The position numbers and the translations under genes are program-made. This document shows, piece by piece, positions 9,563 to 17,969 of a stretch of DNA of 64,000 nt. Each line of letters starts with the position of its first letter. Positions within the stretch are counted from its first letter, which is position 1. Under the pieces are notes generated by a model. The model saw only the letters and a program-made list of their open reading frames with translations, made no database searches and was not told where the DNA came from. The stretch comes from Devosia sp. Its GTDB lineage: Bacteria; Pseudomonadota; Alphaproteobacteria; Rhizobiales; Devosiaceae. The stretch covers positions 248,001 through 312,000 of the forward strand of contig NZ_JAFKHE010000012.1 in assembly GCF_017307495.1 (NCBI RefSeq). The letters are read 5' to 3'.

Positions 9563-9695
9563 TGTCGGTGAAAGGTCCCGGAGTGGTGGCGTCTGCGGGC
9601 TGTGTAAGCACCCGGCGCGGCAAGCGCAAGGGCAGGGACGTTGACACCCGGTTGCGAGCAAGGCATCGCTCCAGCAGGGGCGCGAGAAAGAGCCG

Positions 9696-10382
9696 ATGAC
9701 CACTGTCGTCATGGATGCATTGAGCCATCAGGCCATCCGCGCTGCCGGCAGCGAGGGTGAATTCTATCGGGCCGCGCCGGAGCGCTCCGGCCACTGGAAG
9801 GGCAGGCGCCTCACCGGTCTCGAACATATGCTCGCGGAGCTCGGCCATCGCTTCTTGGTCGCCCGTCCTGACAACCAGACCCTCGCCGTGGCCGGCCTGT
9901 TGATCATCGCCAGCCGCTCGCAGGACCTGCCGTTCACCCCCTCCGAACTTGAGGCGATCCGCGATTTCGTCAGGAACGGAGGCGGGCTGCTGCTGATGGC
10001 CAACCACCGGCACTTCATTTCTCCGCAGCAGCAGGTGGCGCTCGCCCTGGACCTGCCGTTCGGCTTCATCGATGCCACGATCGCCGGTTTCCCGGGGATC
10101 GAGCTTTCCCGCCACGAACTGACCGCGGGCTGCGACAGCATTGTCGTGCGCAACTCCACCTCCATCGCCGCTGGACCTGGGGCGATCGCGATCGCGCACT
10201 TCACCGCCGACAGTCGCCATCGCTTCGCCGTGGCGGCCGAGTCCGGCAGGGGCCGGGTGGTCGGGACCGGTGATTCCGGCTTCATGGCCAGTTCGGACGA
10301 CACCGGCCGCGACATGTTCGCGAGCGGATCGAACGCGACTTTCATCGCCAACTGCGTTCGGTGGCTGGCCCCGGCCGCCTGA
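9696..10382 (+). CDS. Uncharacterised protein, possible glutamine-amidotransferase-like fold
   Basis: The 228-residue protein has no signal peptide or membrane segment. Its layout of alternating hydrophobic strands and helices ([14 protein letters not shown], then a helix [20 protein letters not shown], and later [13 protein letters not shown]) resembles the class I glutamine-amidotransferase-like fold seen in DUF4350 or GldG-type proteins, which usually lack the catalytic cysteine. No catalytic triad is visible. It lies between divergent gltX and comEC on the comEC strand, 60 bases before comEC, so co-transcription is possible. No function is claimed. Confidence 0.7.
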   Translation: MTTVVMDALSHQAIRAAGSEGEFYRAAPERSGHWKGRRLTGLEHMLAELGHRFLVARPDNQTLAVAGLLIIASRSQDLPFTPSELEAIRDFVRNGGGLLLMANHRHFISPQQQVALALDLPFGFIDATIAGFPGIELSRHELTAGCDSIVVRNSTSIAAGPGAIAIAHFTADSRHRFAVAAESGRGRVVGTGDSGFMASSDDTGRDMFASGSNATFIANCVRWLAPAA

Positions 10383-10442
10383 GCGCCACTGGCCCTTCGC
10401 CCGGAGCCGTGTAACATCGGTCGCGCAGGGCGGGGGCACCCG

Positions 10443-12572
10443 ATGACGGACACTCTCAAGGCAGGGGCCGAACTGAAGCCGGGGCCGGTACGGCTGTCCC
10501 CGCCTGTGCCTTCCTCCCCCACGCGCGGCACGCGCGCGATGCCGCTGGCCGGGCTGGCGGCGAGCATCTCGTCGGCGCTCGAGCATCGCCGCCTCTTCCT
10601 GCTCTGGCCCTATGGCCTCGTCGCCGGGCTCGTCGCCGCCGTCGCCGTGCCCGAGACGCCGCCCCCGTGGGCCCTGGCTGCCGTTGGCGCCATCCTGGCA
10701 GTCCTTCTCGCGGCCCTCCACAACCGCCTTGCTCTGCTTCGTCTGCTGAGCCTCGTGGCCATGGTTTGGCTTGGCTTCTGTCTCCTGCCGATCCATGGCG
10801 CCCTGTTCGGGACCACCATGTTGGCCCGCCCGGCCTACGGCACGTACGAGATGCGCGTCGACGAGATCGTCTCGGCGACGGGCGACGAAGTCCGCGCCAT
10901 CGTCTCGGCCATCACGCCCGCCGGCGACGCCCGCTCAGTGCCGATCCGCCGTGCGCGCGTCGTCATCCGCGCCGGATCGGGCCTCGCCCCCGGCGACATC
11001 ATCCGCGCCCCGGTGCGCTTCTACGGCGTACCCGGACCGGTCGTCCCGAACGGCTTCGACACCCAGTTCCATGCCTATTTCGACGGCGTCGGCGCCTACG
11101 GCAACACCACGGGTGGCTTCGAGCGCCTGGCCGTGGGTGATGCGTCGGCGCACGAACGCGTCATCGACAGCATCCGCCGCGCCATTGCCGCCCACATCGA
11201 CGCACACCTCCGGCAGCCAGCGGCTGGCATCGCGCGTGCCCTCATCAACGGCGACCAGAGCGCCGTTTCCGACGAGGCCCGCGACACCATGGCGTCGGCC
11301 GGCCTGGCCCATGTGCTGTCCGTGTCCGGGCTCCACCTCACCATTGTCGCCGGCCTGGTCCTCGTGGCGCTGCGCATGGGGCTCGCGACCATCGGCCCGA
11401 TCCATGGCCTTGTGCCGGTCAAGCGCGTTGCCGCCGGCGGCGCCGTACTTGCCGCGCTGGGCTACTTCGCGATCTCCGGCGGCAATGTCGCGGCGCTGCG
11501 CTCCACCATCATGCTGGTGCTCGTGCTGGGCGCCATCGTCTTCGGCCGTCGTGCGCTCACCATGCGCAACGTCGCCATCGCCGCACTGCTGGTGATCGTC
11601 ACCGATCCTTCGAGCATCTTCCGCCCCAGCTTCCAGCTCTCGTTCGCGGCCGTCGTCGCACTGATCGCGGCATGGGAGATGATGCGACATCACGATGAGC
11701 GCAATAGCTCGATCGTCGCCAAGGTGGGCGGCTACCTCTGGGGCATCGTGCTCACCAGCGTCATCGCCGGCCTCGCAACCCTGCTGTTCTCGGTCTACCA
11801 CTTCCAGCAGACCTCGCCGCTCGGCGTCCTCGGCAACCTGGTCTCCCTGCCTTTGGTCGGCTTCGTCATGATGCCGTCGGCCGTCGTCGCCACGCTACTG
11901 ATGCCGCTCGGCTGGGAAGCGCCGTTCCTCGCCATCATGGGCTGGTCCATCGACGTGATGCTTGCGCTCGGTCACATCGTCGCCGGCTGGAGCGCCGGGC
12001 TCGACCACAGCCCGCTGCTCACCCCGCTGGCGCTCGGCATCGGCACCGCGGCTTTCTCCTGGTTCACATTCCTGCCGACGTGGCATCGCCTGATCGGCCC
12101 CGCCGCGGCCATCCCGCTCATCGTCCTGGTCGCCCTCGACAATCCGCCGGACCTGCTGATCGCGGACACCACGCAGGCCATTGCCATGCGTGTGGAAGGC
12201 GACATGGCGCTTGTTTCCGGCAAGTCGGACAGCTTCGCGGTCGATGTCTGGCGAGAAACCTATTCGGTCCCCATCGAGGCGAACTCGCCGCTCAGTTGCG
12301 ACAGCATCGGCTGCTTCGGCCTCAGCCCGAGTGGTTTTGCGGTCGCTTTGGTGAAGGACCCGGCCGGCTTCTACGAGGACTGCGCGATGGCCGACATTGT
12401 CATCGCCCGCCGCTCCGTACCTTCGACTTGCAGCGCGCCAACGGTGATCGATGCCGATGCGCTGGCGCGCGGCGGCGTGCAATGGCTGCGGTGGGACCAG
12501 GCGGCGCGCCGCTTCGACGTGCGCCCCGCCGTCCCGCCGGTCAACCGGCCGTGGCGAGTAGCGCCACCGTGA
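10443..12572 (+). CDS. comEC: ComEC/Rec2-family DNA-uptake channel protein
   Basis: Polytopic inner-membrane protein of the competence family that conducts single-stranded DNA into the cytoplasm. The 709 residues comprise N-terminal membrane segments (about 50-120), a soluble DUF4131-type domain (about 125-230), and the Competence core with ALINGDQSAVSDEARD followed by GLAHVLSVSGLHLTI (about residues 265-305) and several more membrane helices to about 565. The remaining C-terminus (about 575-709) corresponds to the metallo-beta-lactamase-like domain but shows no HxHxDH metal site. It overlaps the end of the convergent GH42 gene by 32 bases. Position next to gltX and near lexA is usual in this order. 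Confidence 0.9.
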   Translation: MTDTLKAGAELKPGPVRLSPPVPSSPTRGTRAMPLAGLAASISSALEHRRLFLLWPYGLVAGLVAAVAVPETPPPWALAAVGAILAVLLAALHNRLALLRLLSLVAMVWLGFCLLPIHGALFGTTMLARPAYGTYEMRVDEIVSATGDEVRAIVSAITPAGDARSVPIRRARVVIRAGSGLAPGDIIRAPVRFYGVPGPVVPNGFDTQFHAYFDGVGAYGNTTGGFERLAVGDASAHERVIDSIRRAIAAHIDAHLRQPAAGIARALINGDQSAVSDEARDTMASAGLAHVLSVSGLHLTIVAGLVLVALRMGLATIGPIHGLVPVKRVAAGGAVLAALGYFAISGGNVAALRSTIMLVLVLGAIVFGRRALTMRNVAIAALLVIVTDPSSIFRPSFQLSFAAVVALIAAWEMMRHHDERNSSIVAKVGGYLWGIVLTSVIAGLATLLFSVYHFQQTSPLGVLGNLVSLPLVGFVMMPSAVVATLLMPLGWEAPFLAIMGWSIDVMLALGHIVAGWSAGLDHSPLLTPLALGIGTAAFSWFTFLPTWHRLIGPAAAIPLIVLVALDNPPDLLIADTTQAIAMRVEGDMALVSGKSDSFAVDVWRETYSVPIEANSPLSCDSIGCFGLSPSGFAVALVKDPAGFYEDCAMADIVIARRSVPSTCSAPTVIDADALARGGVQWLRWDQAARRFDVRPAVPPVNRPWRVAPP

Positions 12573-14499
12573 CGCCGGCGGCGGCAATCTCGGCGCCGCC
12601 CAGCACATAGCCGCTCTCGTCCGCTGCCGGCGAAAGCCGCGCCACGGTGTCGCCGTAGTTAAGGTAAATGCGCCACTTGCCGCGCGTCCGGCAGCGCACC
12701 CCGGCTGGCAGGTCGAGCGTCGGCACCTCGGCTTCGGACAGCATGTGGTCGATGATCCGCTGCATCAGCGCCCGGTCCCCGCTTGCCGCGAGGTAGTGGA
12801 GCCTGCCCTGCGCGACAAGCACGGGGAAGTCCTCCTCGTCCTCGATCACCACCTGGGCCCGTGTCTCCAGTCGCTCGCGCCAGTGCCCGACGGCGCCGCC
12901 GCCCTTCACCGACACAGTCCGGCGCGGATCGGTGCTGTCGACGCGGGCCACGCGCGCGTCGAGCAGGTTCTGCGGCAGATCCGGTGCAAGCGCGGCGGGG
13001 ATGGAGAAGTTCTCGGTCTTTGACCCCGAGCGCGGCCCGATCAGCAGGTGCCCCTCATAGTTGGCGATGGCCTCGCGCAACGGCTCGTTCCAGCTGAACA
13101 GGGCCGGGATGATCACAACGTCATAGCCGGCAAAGTCGGTCGTCGACGGCGGCAGGATGTCCACGTCGACGCCGCGCTTGCGCAGCGGCACGTAGCAGTT
13201 GCGCACATGCTGGTGATGCGAGAAACCCTTGGCCTGCGGCTGGATCTGCCAGGCCCACTCGCTCTGGTAGTCGTAGACGATGGCGACGCGGCCCTTGCGC
13301 GCCACCCCGTCGATGCCGAGCTCCTTGAGCTCGCGCGCCACCTGTTCGGCCTCGAAATAGCCCGGCGCTTCCTTGCTGTCGGGCCGCAGCAGGCCGGCAT
13401 GCATCTGCTCCTGCGCGAACGGTGCCTGGCGCCAGCGGAAGTAGCTCACCACCTCGGCCCCGTGCGCGAAGGCCTCCCAGGCCCAGAGCCGCGCCATGCC
13501 CGGCAGCGGATCGGGGTTGTACTCGGCCCAGTTCACCGGGCCCGGCTGCTGCTCCATGATCCACCAGCGGCCGTGCCCGACGGCCCGGTAGATGTCGTGC
13601 TGCAACCCCTGCGCATCGGGCTCGCCCTGGCGGAAATAGGCGGCCTTGACCTCGTCGCTCTCATTGGAAACCGCGAGGTGACCGATCGGGTAGGAATCCC
13701 AGCTCGCCACGTCCAGGGTCGCGGCCAATTCGTAGTGGTCGAACTCGGTGAAGCGCCCCATGAAATTGTGGATCACCGGCAGGTCGGGCCGCGCCGCTTT
13801 CATCAGGTCGAACTGTACCTTGTTGAACGCTGCTACCTGCGCCGACGAGTAGCGCCGGAAATCCAGCCAGTGCGTCGGCGCAGCCTCGGTGACGGTGAGG
13901 TTGGGCAGGTCGATCTGGTCGAAGCGGTTGTAGTCCATCGACCAGAACACGCCGCCCCAGGCCTCGTTCAGCGCCTCCACGGTCCCATAGCGCTCCGCCA
14001 GCCAGCGGCGGAAGCCCTGCCGCGCCGCCTCGGAATAGGAGAGCACCGTGTCGTGGCAGCCATACTCGTTGTCGGTCTGCCAGCCGGCGAGGGCAGGGTG
14101 GTTGCCCACCTTCTCGATCAGCAGCTGCGTGATCCGCGCACATTCCTCGCGGTAGCCGAGGTGCGAGAAATCATAGTGCCGGCGCGAGCCGAAGCCGCGC
14201 GGCCGACCGTGCCTGTCTACCGCCAGCATGTCGGGATGCTTGTCCAGCAGCCAGCGTGGCGGTGTCGCCGTCGGCGTGCCGACGATCACCTTGAGCCCGT
14301 GCCGGCCCAGCGTATCCATCGACTGCACGAGCCAGTCGAAGTTCAGCTCGCCCGGCCTCGGCTCCAGCCGCGACCACGCGAACTCGCCGATGCGGACATA
14401 CTCGATGCCCACTTCCGCCATGCGGCGGGCATCCTCTTCCCACCATTCGGACGGCCAGTGCTCGGGATAGTAGCAGACGCCAATAGCAGGAACAGGCAC
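12541..14499 (-). CDS. GH42 beta-galactosidase
   Basis: Retaining glycosidase releasing galactose from beta-galactosides. The 652-residue protein starts with the GH42 signature GVCYYPEHWP. The acid/base glutamate is E145 in QTDNEYG, the nucleophile is E316 in WWIMEQQPG, followed by a Rossmann-like trimerisation domain and a small C-terminal beta domain. There is no signal peptide, so it acts on imported oligosaccharides in the cytoplasm. It is the last gene of a minus-strand operon with a lactonase, dgoA and dgoK, separated from the lactonase by eight bases, which fits galactose breakdown. Related enzymes also act on alpha-L-arabinosides, so the exact substrate is open. Confidence 0.92.
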   Translation of the reverse strand: MPVPAIGVCYYPEHWPSEWWEEDARRMAEVGIEYVRIGEFAWSRLEPRPGELNFDWLVQSMDTLGRHGLKVIVGTPTATPPRWLLDKHPDMLAVDRHGRPRGFGSRRHYDFSHLGYREECARITQLLIEKVGNHPALAGWQTDNEYGCHDTVLSYSEAARQGFRRWLAERYGTVEALNEAWGGVFWSMDYNRFDQIDLPNLTVTEAAPTHWLDFRRYSSAQVAAFNKVQFDLMKAARPDLPVIHNFMGRFTEFDHYELAATLDVASWDSYPIGHLAVSNESDEVKAAYFRQGEPDAQGLQHDIYRAVGHGRWWIMEQQPGPVNWAEYNPDPLPGMARLWAWEAFAHGAEVVSYFRWRQAPFAQEQMHAGLLRPDSKEAPGYFEAEQVARELKELGIDGVARKGRVAIVYDYQSEWAWQIQPQAKGFSHHQHVRNCYVPLRKRGVDVDILPPSTTDFAGYDVVIIPALFSWNEPLREAIANYEGHLLIGPRSGSKTENFSIPAALAPDLPQNLLDARVARVDSTDPRRTVSVKGGGAVGHWRERLETRAQVVIEDEEDFPVLVAQGRLHYLAASGDRALMQRIIDHMLSEAEVPTLDLPAGVRCRTRGKWRIYLNYGDTVARLSPAADESGYVLGGAEIAAAGVTVALLATAG

Positions 14500-14507
14500 G
14501 GTTGGTC

Positions 14508-15380
14508 TCAGAGCTTGAGGAAGGGTTCGGCGAGGCCGGGCACGTCGACGTCGATGGCGAACACGCTGCCGGCGGTCGGCTCGCGCTCCTCCTCTTCGGG
14601 CGTCATGCCTTCACGCGCCGTGGTGAGGTAGAGCGTCTTCATGTCCTTGCCGCCGAAGGCCGGACAGCTGACGCGCGTGACGCCGGGCACCTCGATCACC
14701 TGGTCGAGCTTGCCCTCGGGCGAGATGCGGATCACCGCCCCGCCACCCCAGCGGGCATTCCACACGAAGCCCTCGGAATCGACCACTGATCCATCGGCGC
14801 CACCGAGGCCATCCATCGTGTAGAAGTCCTCCCAGGGACCGGCCGGCAGCCCGGTCTCGGGGTCGAGCGTGCACTTGACGATCATCTTGCCCGAATTGGT
14901 GAAATAGGCGGTTCGTCCGTCCGGCGAGAAGCAGATCGAGTTGGGGATGCGGATGTTCTCGATCACCTTGGTCAGCTTGCCGGCGCGATACTGGTACACT
15001 CCGCCCACGCCCGGCTCGGCCTTGCGGCCCATCGTGCCGATCCAGAACCCGCCGGCGCGATCCATGCGGCTGTCATTGGTCCGGTTGCCCGGCACGTCGT
15101 CCTCGATGCCGATGATCGGCGTCGACGTGTCCGACGCGAAGTCGTAGCGCAGCAGCGTCCCTGACTGGGCCACCGCCAGCGTATCGCGGTCGATCACGGC
15201 GGCCGCGCTCACCGTATCCTTGAACACGATGCGGTCGACGATGTGCCCATCCGTGCCGGCGCTCAGCATCGTGCGGTTCAGGATGTCGAACCAGAACAGC
15301 CGCTCGAGCAGCGGGTGCCAGAACGGACCTTCGCCCAGTTCGCAGCGGCTATCGACGAAAAGCTCGGCCTTCCGGTTCAT
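14508..15380 (-). CDS. SMP-30/gluconolactonase-family sugar lactonase
   Basis: Six-bladed beta-propeller lactonase, 290 residues. The expected metal ligands are present: E17 in GEGP, N147 in IPNS and D196 in GADGS; the substrate-binding pair N102-D103 in RTNDSR is also present. In this operon the likely reaction is hydrolysis of galactono-lactone to galactonate, feeding DgoK and DgoA. The ATG overlaps the dgoA stop codon (ATGA), indicating translational coupling. The paralogous families act on several aldonolactones, so galactonolactone is an inference from context. Confidence 0.9.
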   Translation of the reverse strand: MNRKAELFVDSRCELGEGPFWHPLLERLFWFDILNRTMLSAGTDGHIVDRIVFKDTVSAAAVIDRDTLAVAQSGTLLRYDFASDTSTPIIGIEDDVPGNRTNDSRMDRAGGFWIGTMGRKAEPGVGGVYQYRAGKLTKVIENIRIPNSICFSPDGRTAYFTNSGKMIVKCTLDPETGLPAGPWEDFYTMDGLGGADGSVVDSEGFVWNARWGGGAVIRISPEGKLDQVIEVPGVTRVSCPAFGGKDMKTLYLTTAREGMTPEEEEREPTAGSVFAIDVDVPGLAEPFLKL

Positions 15381-15988
15381 TGTGGTTTCCCCTGGTCATA
15401 GGCAAGAACGGCGGCGGCAGCGCGCTGCGCCACGTCGGCGGCGCTCATCCCCGGCTTGAAGATGTAGGTTCCGAGCCCGAACCCGGCGCAGCCGGCGGCG
15501 AAGTACTCGCCGAAATTGTCGGGGTTCGCCCCGCCCACGGCGTAAAGCGGAACGGTCGGCGGCAGCACCGCCTTCATCGCCTTGATGCCCTTGGGCCCCA
15601 GCACCTCGGCGGGGAAGAACTTCAGCCCGGTTGCCCCCGAGCGGATGGCGGTGAACGCATCGGTGGGCGTGAACACGCCCGGATAGGAGGCGAGCCCGCG
15701 CTCCACCGTTGCCCCGATCACGGCGGGGTTGGTGTCGGGCGAGACGATGAAGCTGCCGCCGGCGTCGGCCACCTCGTCCACCTCGAAGCGCGCCAGCACG
15801 GTGCCGGCGCCGATCAGGGCGCGGCCCTCGAAGGCCTTGGCCGCCTCGCCGATCGAGCGCAGCGGCTCGGGCGAATTGAGCGGCACCTCGATCAGGGTGA
15901 TGCCCGCCTCGACCAGCGACGTGCAGACCGGCAGCATTTCTGCAGGCGTGATGCCGCGCAGGATGGCGATGATGTGGCGATGATCCAT
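15377..15988 (-). CDS. dgoA: 2-dehydro-3-deoxy-6-phosphogalactonate aldolase
   Basis: Class I aldolase splitting 2-dehydro-3-deoxy-6-phosphogalactonate into pyruvate and glyceraldehyde 3-phosphate, the last step of the De Ley-Doudoroff pathway. The 203-residue KDPG-aldolase barrel has the catalytic glutamate E34 and Schiff-base lysine K123 (GLKFFPAE). The PLNSPEPLRSI motif is typical of DgoA, whereas Eda has a TLRT motif at that place. ATG 15988 starts five bases after the dgoK stop. Longer in-frame extensions overlap dgoK and lack similarity. Confidence 0.93.
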   Translation of the reverse strand: MDHRHIIAILRGITPAEMLPVCTSLVEAGITLIEVPLNSPEPLRSIGEAAKAFEGRALIGAGTVLARFEVDEVADAGGSFIVSPDTNPAVIGATVERGLASYPGVFTPTDAFTAIRSGATGLKFFPAEVLGPKGIKAMKAVLPPTVPLYAVGGANPDNFGEYFAAGCAGFGLGTYIFKPGMSAADVAQRAAAAVLAYDQGKPQ

Positions 15989-15993
15989 GTCCG

Positions 15994-16899
15994 TTACCCT
16001 TGTCTCGCGGCCTTGAGCCCGGCCAGCGTCGCATCCGTGGCGTCGACGACGCGTGTCTTCGCGCCCAGCCGCTCGAAACCGATCTGGTAGAGGCCGCACA
16101 GCCCGACGCTGCCGATGAGCGGAATCTCCGCGCTGCCGATCCAGTCGCGCTGTCCGCCGATCTCGGCGCCGATCAGCAGTCCCGACAGGAAGCCCGCGCA
16201 CCAGGCCGAACTGCGGCCCGAGAGCAGCGAGCCGGCCCGCACCTTGAACAGCGTCGCGGTCAGCCGCTCCGGATGGGTGAGCCCCTGGTCGAGCCCGGCA
16301 TCGAAGCCGAGGTCGCGATCCTCTCCCTCGAGCTCGCCGCCGAGCGAGTGCCGCAGCACCGAATGGGTGCGCAGGAGTTCGAAGATCTCGCCCGTCATCG
16401 CGCTCGAAAAGCGCGTCAGCCGGGTGCCCTCGAGCATGGCCCATTTGCTGTGCGTGCCTGGCATGACCGCGAGGCCGGAGAACCCGGGAACGAGTGCCGA
16501 GAGCCCGAGCAACTGTGTTTCCTCGCCACGCATGACGTCTTCCGCACCTAGATCGCGCAGGCAGACGCCGGGCAGGATGCGCGGATGGAGCGGGCCCGGC
16601 ATGTCCGGCGCCACGGCCCCCGCGGCGAGCTTGCCGAGCTCTGCTGGCGCGTCGAGGTAGGGCGCTTCCGCCCAGCCCTGTCGCGCGCCGGCCATGCCGC
16701 AGATCAGCACTTCGCTGACGTCGTCGGCGACACCCTGCAGCAAGGCCGTCAGCACGCCCGGATACTGTTCCCGGCTAAGCTTGCCCATCCCGTCGGGTGA
16801 CGATCGCGAGAACGCAATCCCGCCATCGGCATCGATACCCCAGGCCCGCAGGTTGGATGTTCCCCAATCGACCGCGACCCACTCGACCTGTCCCGCCAA
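15994..16899 (-). CDS. dgoK: 2-dehydro-3-deoxygalactonokinase
   Basis: Phosphorylates 2-dehydro-3-deoxygalactonate at the 6 position. The sugar-kinase/actin-fold start VDWGTSNLRAW contains the first phosphate loop; MPGTHSKW near residue 150 and the RAGSLL region are also typical. The TTG at 16899 is chosen: it has GAGGGAG about eight bases upstream and gives the usual distance from start to the VDWG motif (301 residues). A GTG at 16929 would add ten residues. This is the first gene of the sugar operon, so a promoter should lie in 16900-17085; no regulator gene is adjacent. Confidence 0.9.
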   Translation of the reverse strand: MAGQVEWVAVDWGTSNLRAWGIDADGGIAFSRSSPDGMGKLSREQYPGVLTALLQGVADDVSEVLICGMAGARQGWAEAPYLDAPAELGKLAAGAVAPDMPGPLHPRILPGVCLRDLGAEDVMRGEETQLLGLSALVPGFSGLAVMPGTHSKWAMLEGTRLTRFSSAMTGEIFELLRTHSVLRHSLGGELEGEDRDLGFDAGLDQGLTHPERLTATLFKVRAGSLLSGRSSAWCAGFLSGLLIGAEIGGQRDWIGSAEIPLIGSVGLCGLYQIGFERLGAKTRVVDATDATLAGLKAARQG

Positions 16900-17085
16900 T
16901 AGTCCCACTCCCTCGCACGGCCCGTTCACCGCGCATCGAACCGACGCCGCCTAGAGTGCAAACGGGAAGGCTGTCCACTCGTCCAGTAGGATGGACGCAA
17001 AAGCATCCGATCCGGCGACGGCGCGGACCCTAGCCGCTTTGCCGATCCAGCCAAAGTGCGTTTGCAGGCCAGCGGGTTCGATTCC

Positions 17086-17116
17086 AAAGGAAAAAGGGCC
17101 GGCGCAAGGCCGGCCC
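17086..17116 (-). terminator. Intrinsic terminator after lexA
   Basis: On the minus strand an 8-bp perfect GC stem (17096-17103 with 17109-17116) is followed by TTTTTCCTTT. It begins 31 bases after the lexA stop codon and separates lexA from the downstream sugar operon. Confidence 0.85.
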
Positions 17117-17147
17117 CAGTAGACCCGATTGGCAGCAGGGTCTGAAA

Positions 17148-17867
17148 TCAGTACTTGCGCAGGAGACCAACCAGCCGGCCCTGTACCTTCACCCGGTCAG
17201 GGGGAAAGATGCGGGTCTCGTAGGCCGGGTTGGCCGCCTCGAGCGCCACCGAATTGCCGCGCCGGCGCAGCCGCTTCAGCGTTGCTTCCTCGTCATCGAC
17301 CAGCGCGACGACGATCTCGCCCGTCGACGCCGCGTCCTGCTTCTTGATCAGGACGGTGTCGCCATCGAAGATGCCGGCCTCGATCATCGAGTCACCGCGG
17401 ACTTCGAGCGCATAGTGCTCGCCTGGCCCGAGCATCTCGGGCGGGACCATGATGGTGTGGCTGTGCGTCTGGATCGCCTCGATGGGCGTACCCGCTGCGA
17501 TGCGCCCCATCACCGGAACGGTCACCGCCCGGTAGTCGCCAGCCGGCGCGACGGCCGATGCGCGGGCAGGGGGCGCTGCCACCTTGCCGAGATTGCCCTC
17601 GATCACCGACGGCTCGAACCGGGCCTTTCGTCCGCCCAGCGAGGGGTTCATCGAGTCCGGCAGCTTGATCACCTCGAGCGCTCGCGCCCGGTTGGGCAGG
17701 CGGCGGATGAAGCCGCGCTCCTCGAGCGCCGTGATCAGGCGGTGGATGCCCGACTTGCTGCGCAGGTCGAGCGCATCCTTCATCTCGTCGAAGGAGGGCG
17801 GAATACCGGATTCCTTCATCCGCTCGTGGATGAACATCAGCAGTTCGTGTTGCTTGCGCGTCAGCAT
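17148..17867 (-). CDS. lexA: SOS repressor LexA
   Basis: Represses DNA-damage genes and cleaves itself when RecA is activated. The 239-residue protein has an N-terminal winged helix ([13 protein letters not shown], residues 1-70), a linker, and an S24 peptidase domain. The cleavage site is A125-G126, with S160 (RGDSM) and K198 (ATLKRL) as the catalytic pair. The helix-turn-helix is of the alphaproteobacterial type, matching the GTTC-N7-GTTC boxes found upstream. ATG 17867 is the usual start. It is transcribed alone: operators upstream, strong terminator downstream. Confidence 0.97.
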   Translation of the reverse strand: MLTRKQHELLMFIHERMKESGIPPSFDEMKDALDLRSKSGIHRLITALEERGFIRRLPNRARALEVIKLPDSMNPSLGGRKARFEPSVIEGNLGKVAAPPARASAVAPAGDYRAVTVPVMGRIAAGTPIEAIQTHSHTIMVPPEMLGPGEHYALEVRGDSMIEAGIFDGDTVLIKKQDAASTGEIVVALVDDEEATLKRLRRRGNSVALEAANPAYETRIFPPDRVKVQGRLVGLLRKY

Positions 17868-17889
17868 GGCGGCCCCGTGAGCAGAATCG

Positions 17890-17904
17890 GAACAAAGACT
17901 GAAC
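17890..17904 (-). promoter_or_regulatory. LexA operator (SOS box) 1
   Basis: On the minus strand this reads GTTCAGTCTTTGTTC, an exact GTTC-N7-GTTC alphaproteobacterial LexA box. It is 23 bases before the lexA start codon, where it would block transcription or elongation; autoregulation is the expected role. Confidence 0.85.
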
Positions 17905-17916
17905 GTTGTTGTATCC

Positions 17917-17931
17917 GTTCCAGTTATGTTC
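17917..17931 (+). promoter_or_regulatory. LexA operator (SOS box) 2
   Basis: The plus strand reads GTTCCAGTTATGTTC, again an exact GTTC-N7-GTTC. It lies 12 bases beyond the first box and in the opposite orientation, so the two boxes probably sit on or around the lexA promoter and bind two LexA dimers. Confidence 0.85.
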
Positions 17932-17969
17932 TGCAACAGCGCGGTAAATATGGCGTTAGCGCCGCCCGG

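Noticed and set aside
17060..17090. tRNA T-arm-like sequence (GGGTTCGATTCC) between lexA and dgoK, possible attachment-site remnant
   Set aside because: The flanking bases do not form a T-stem and no CCA end or other tRNA arms are present, so it is most likely chance.
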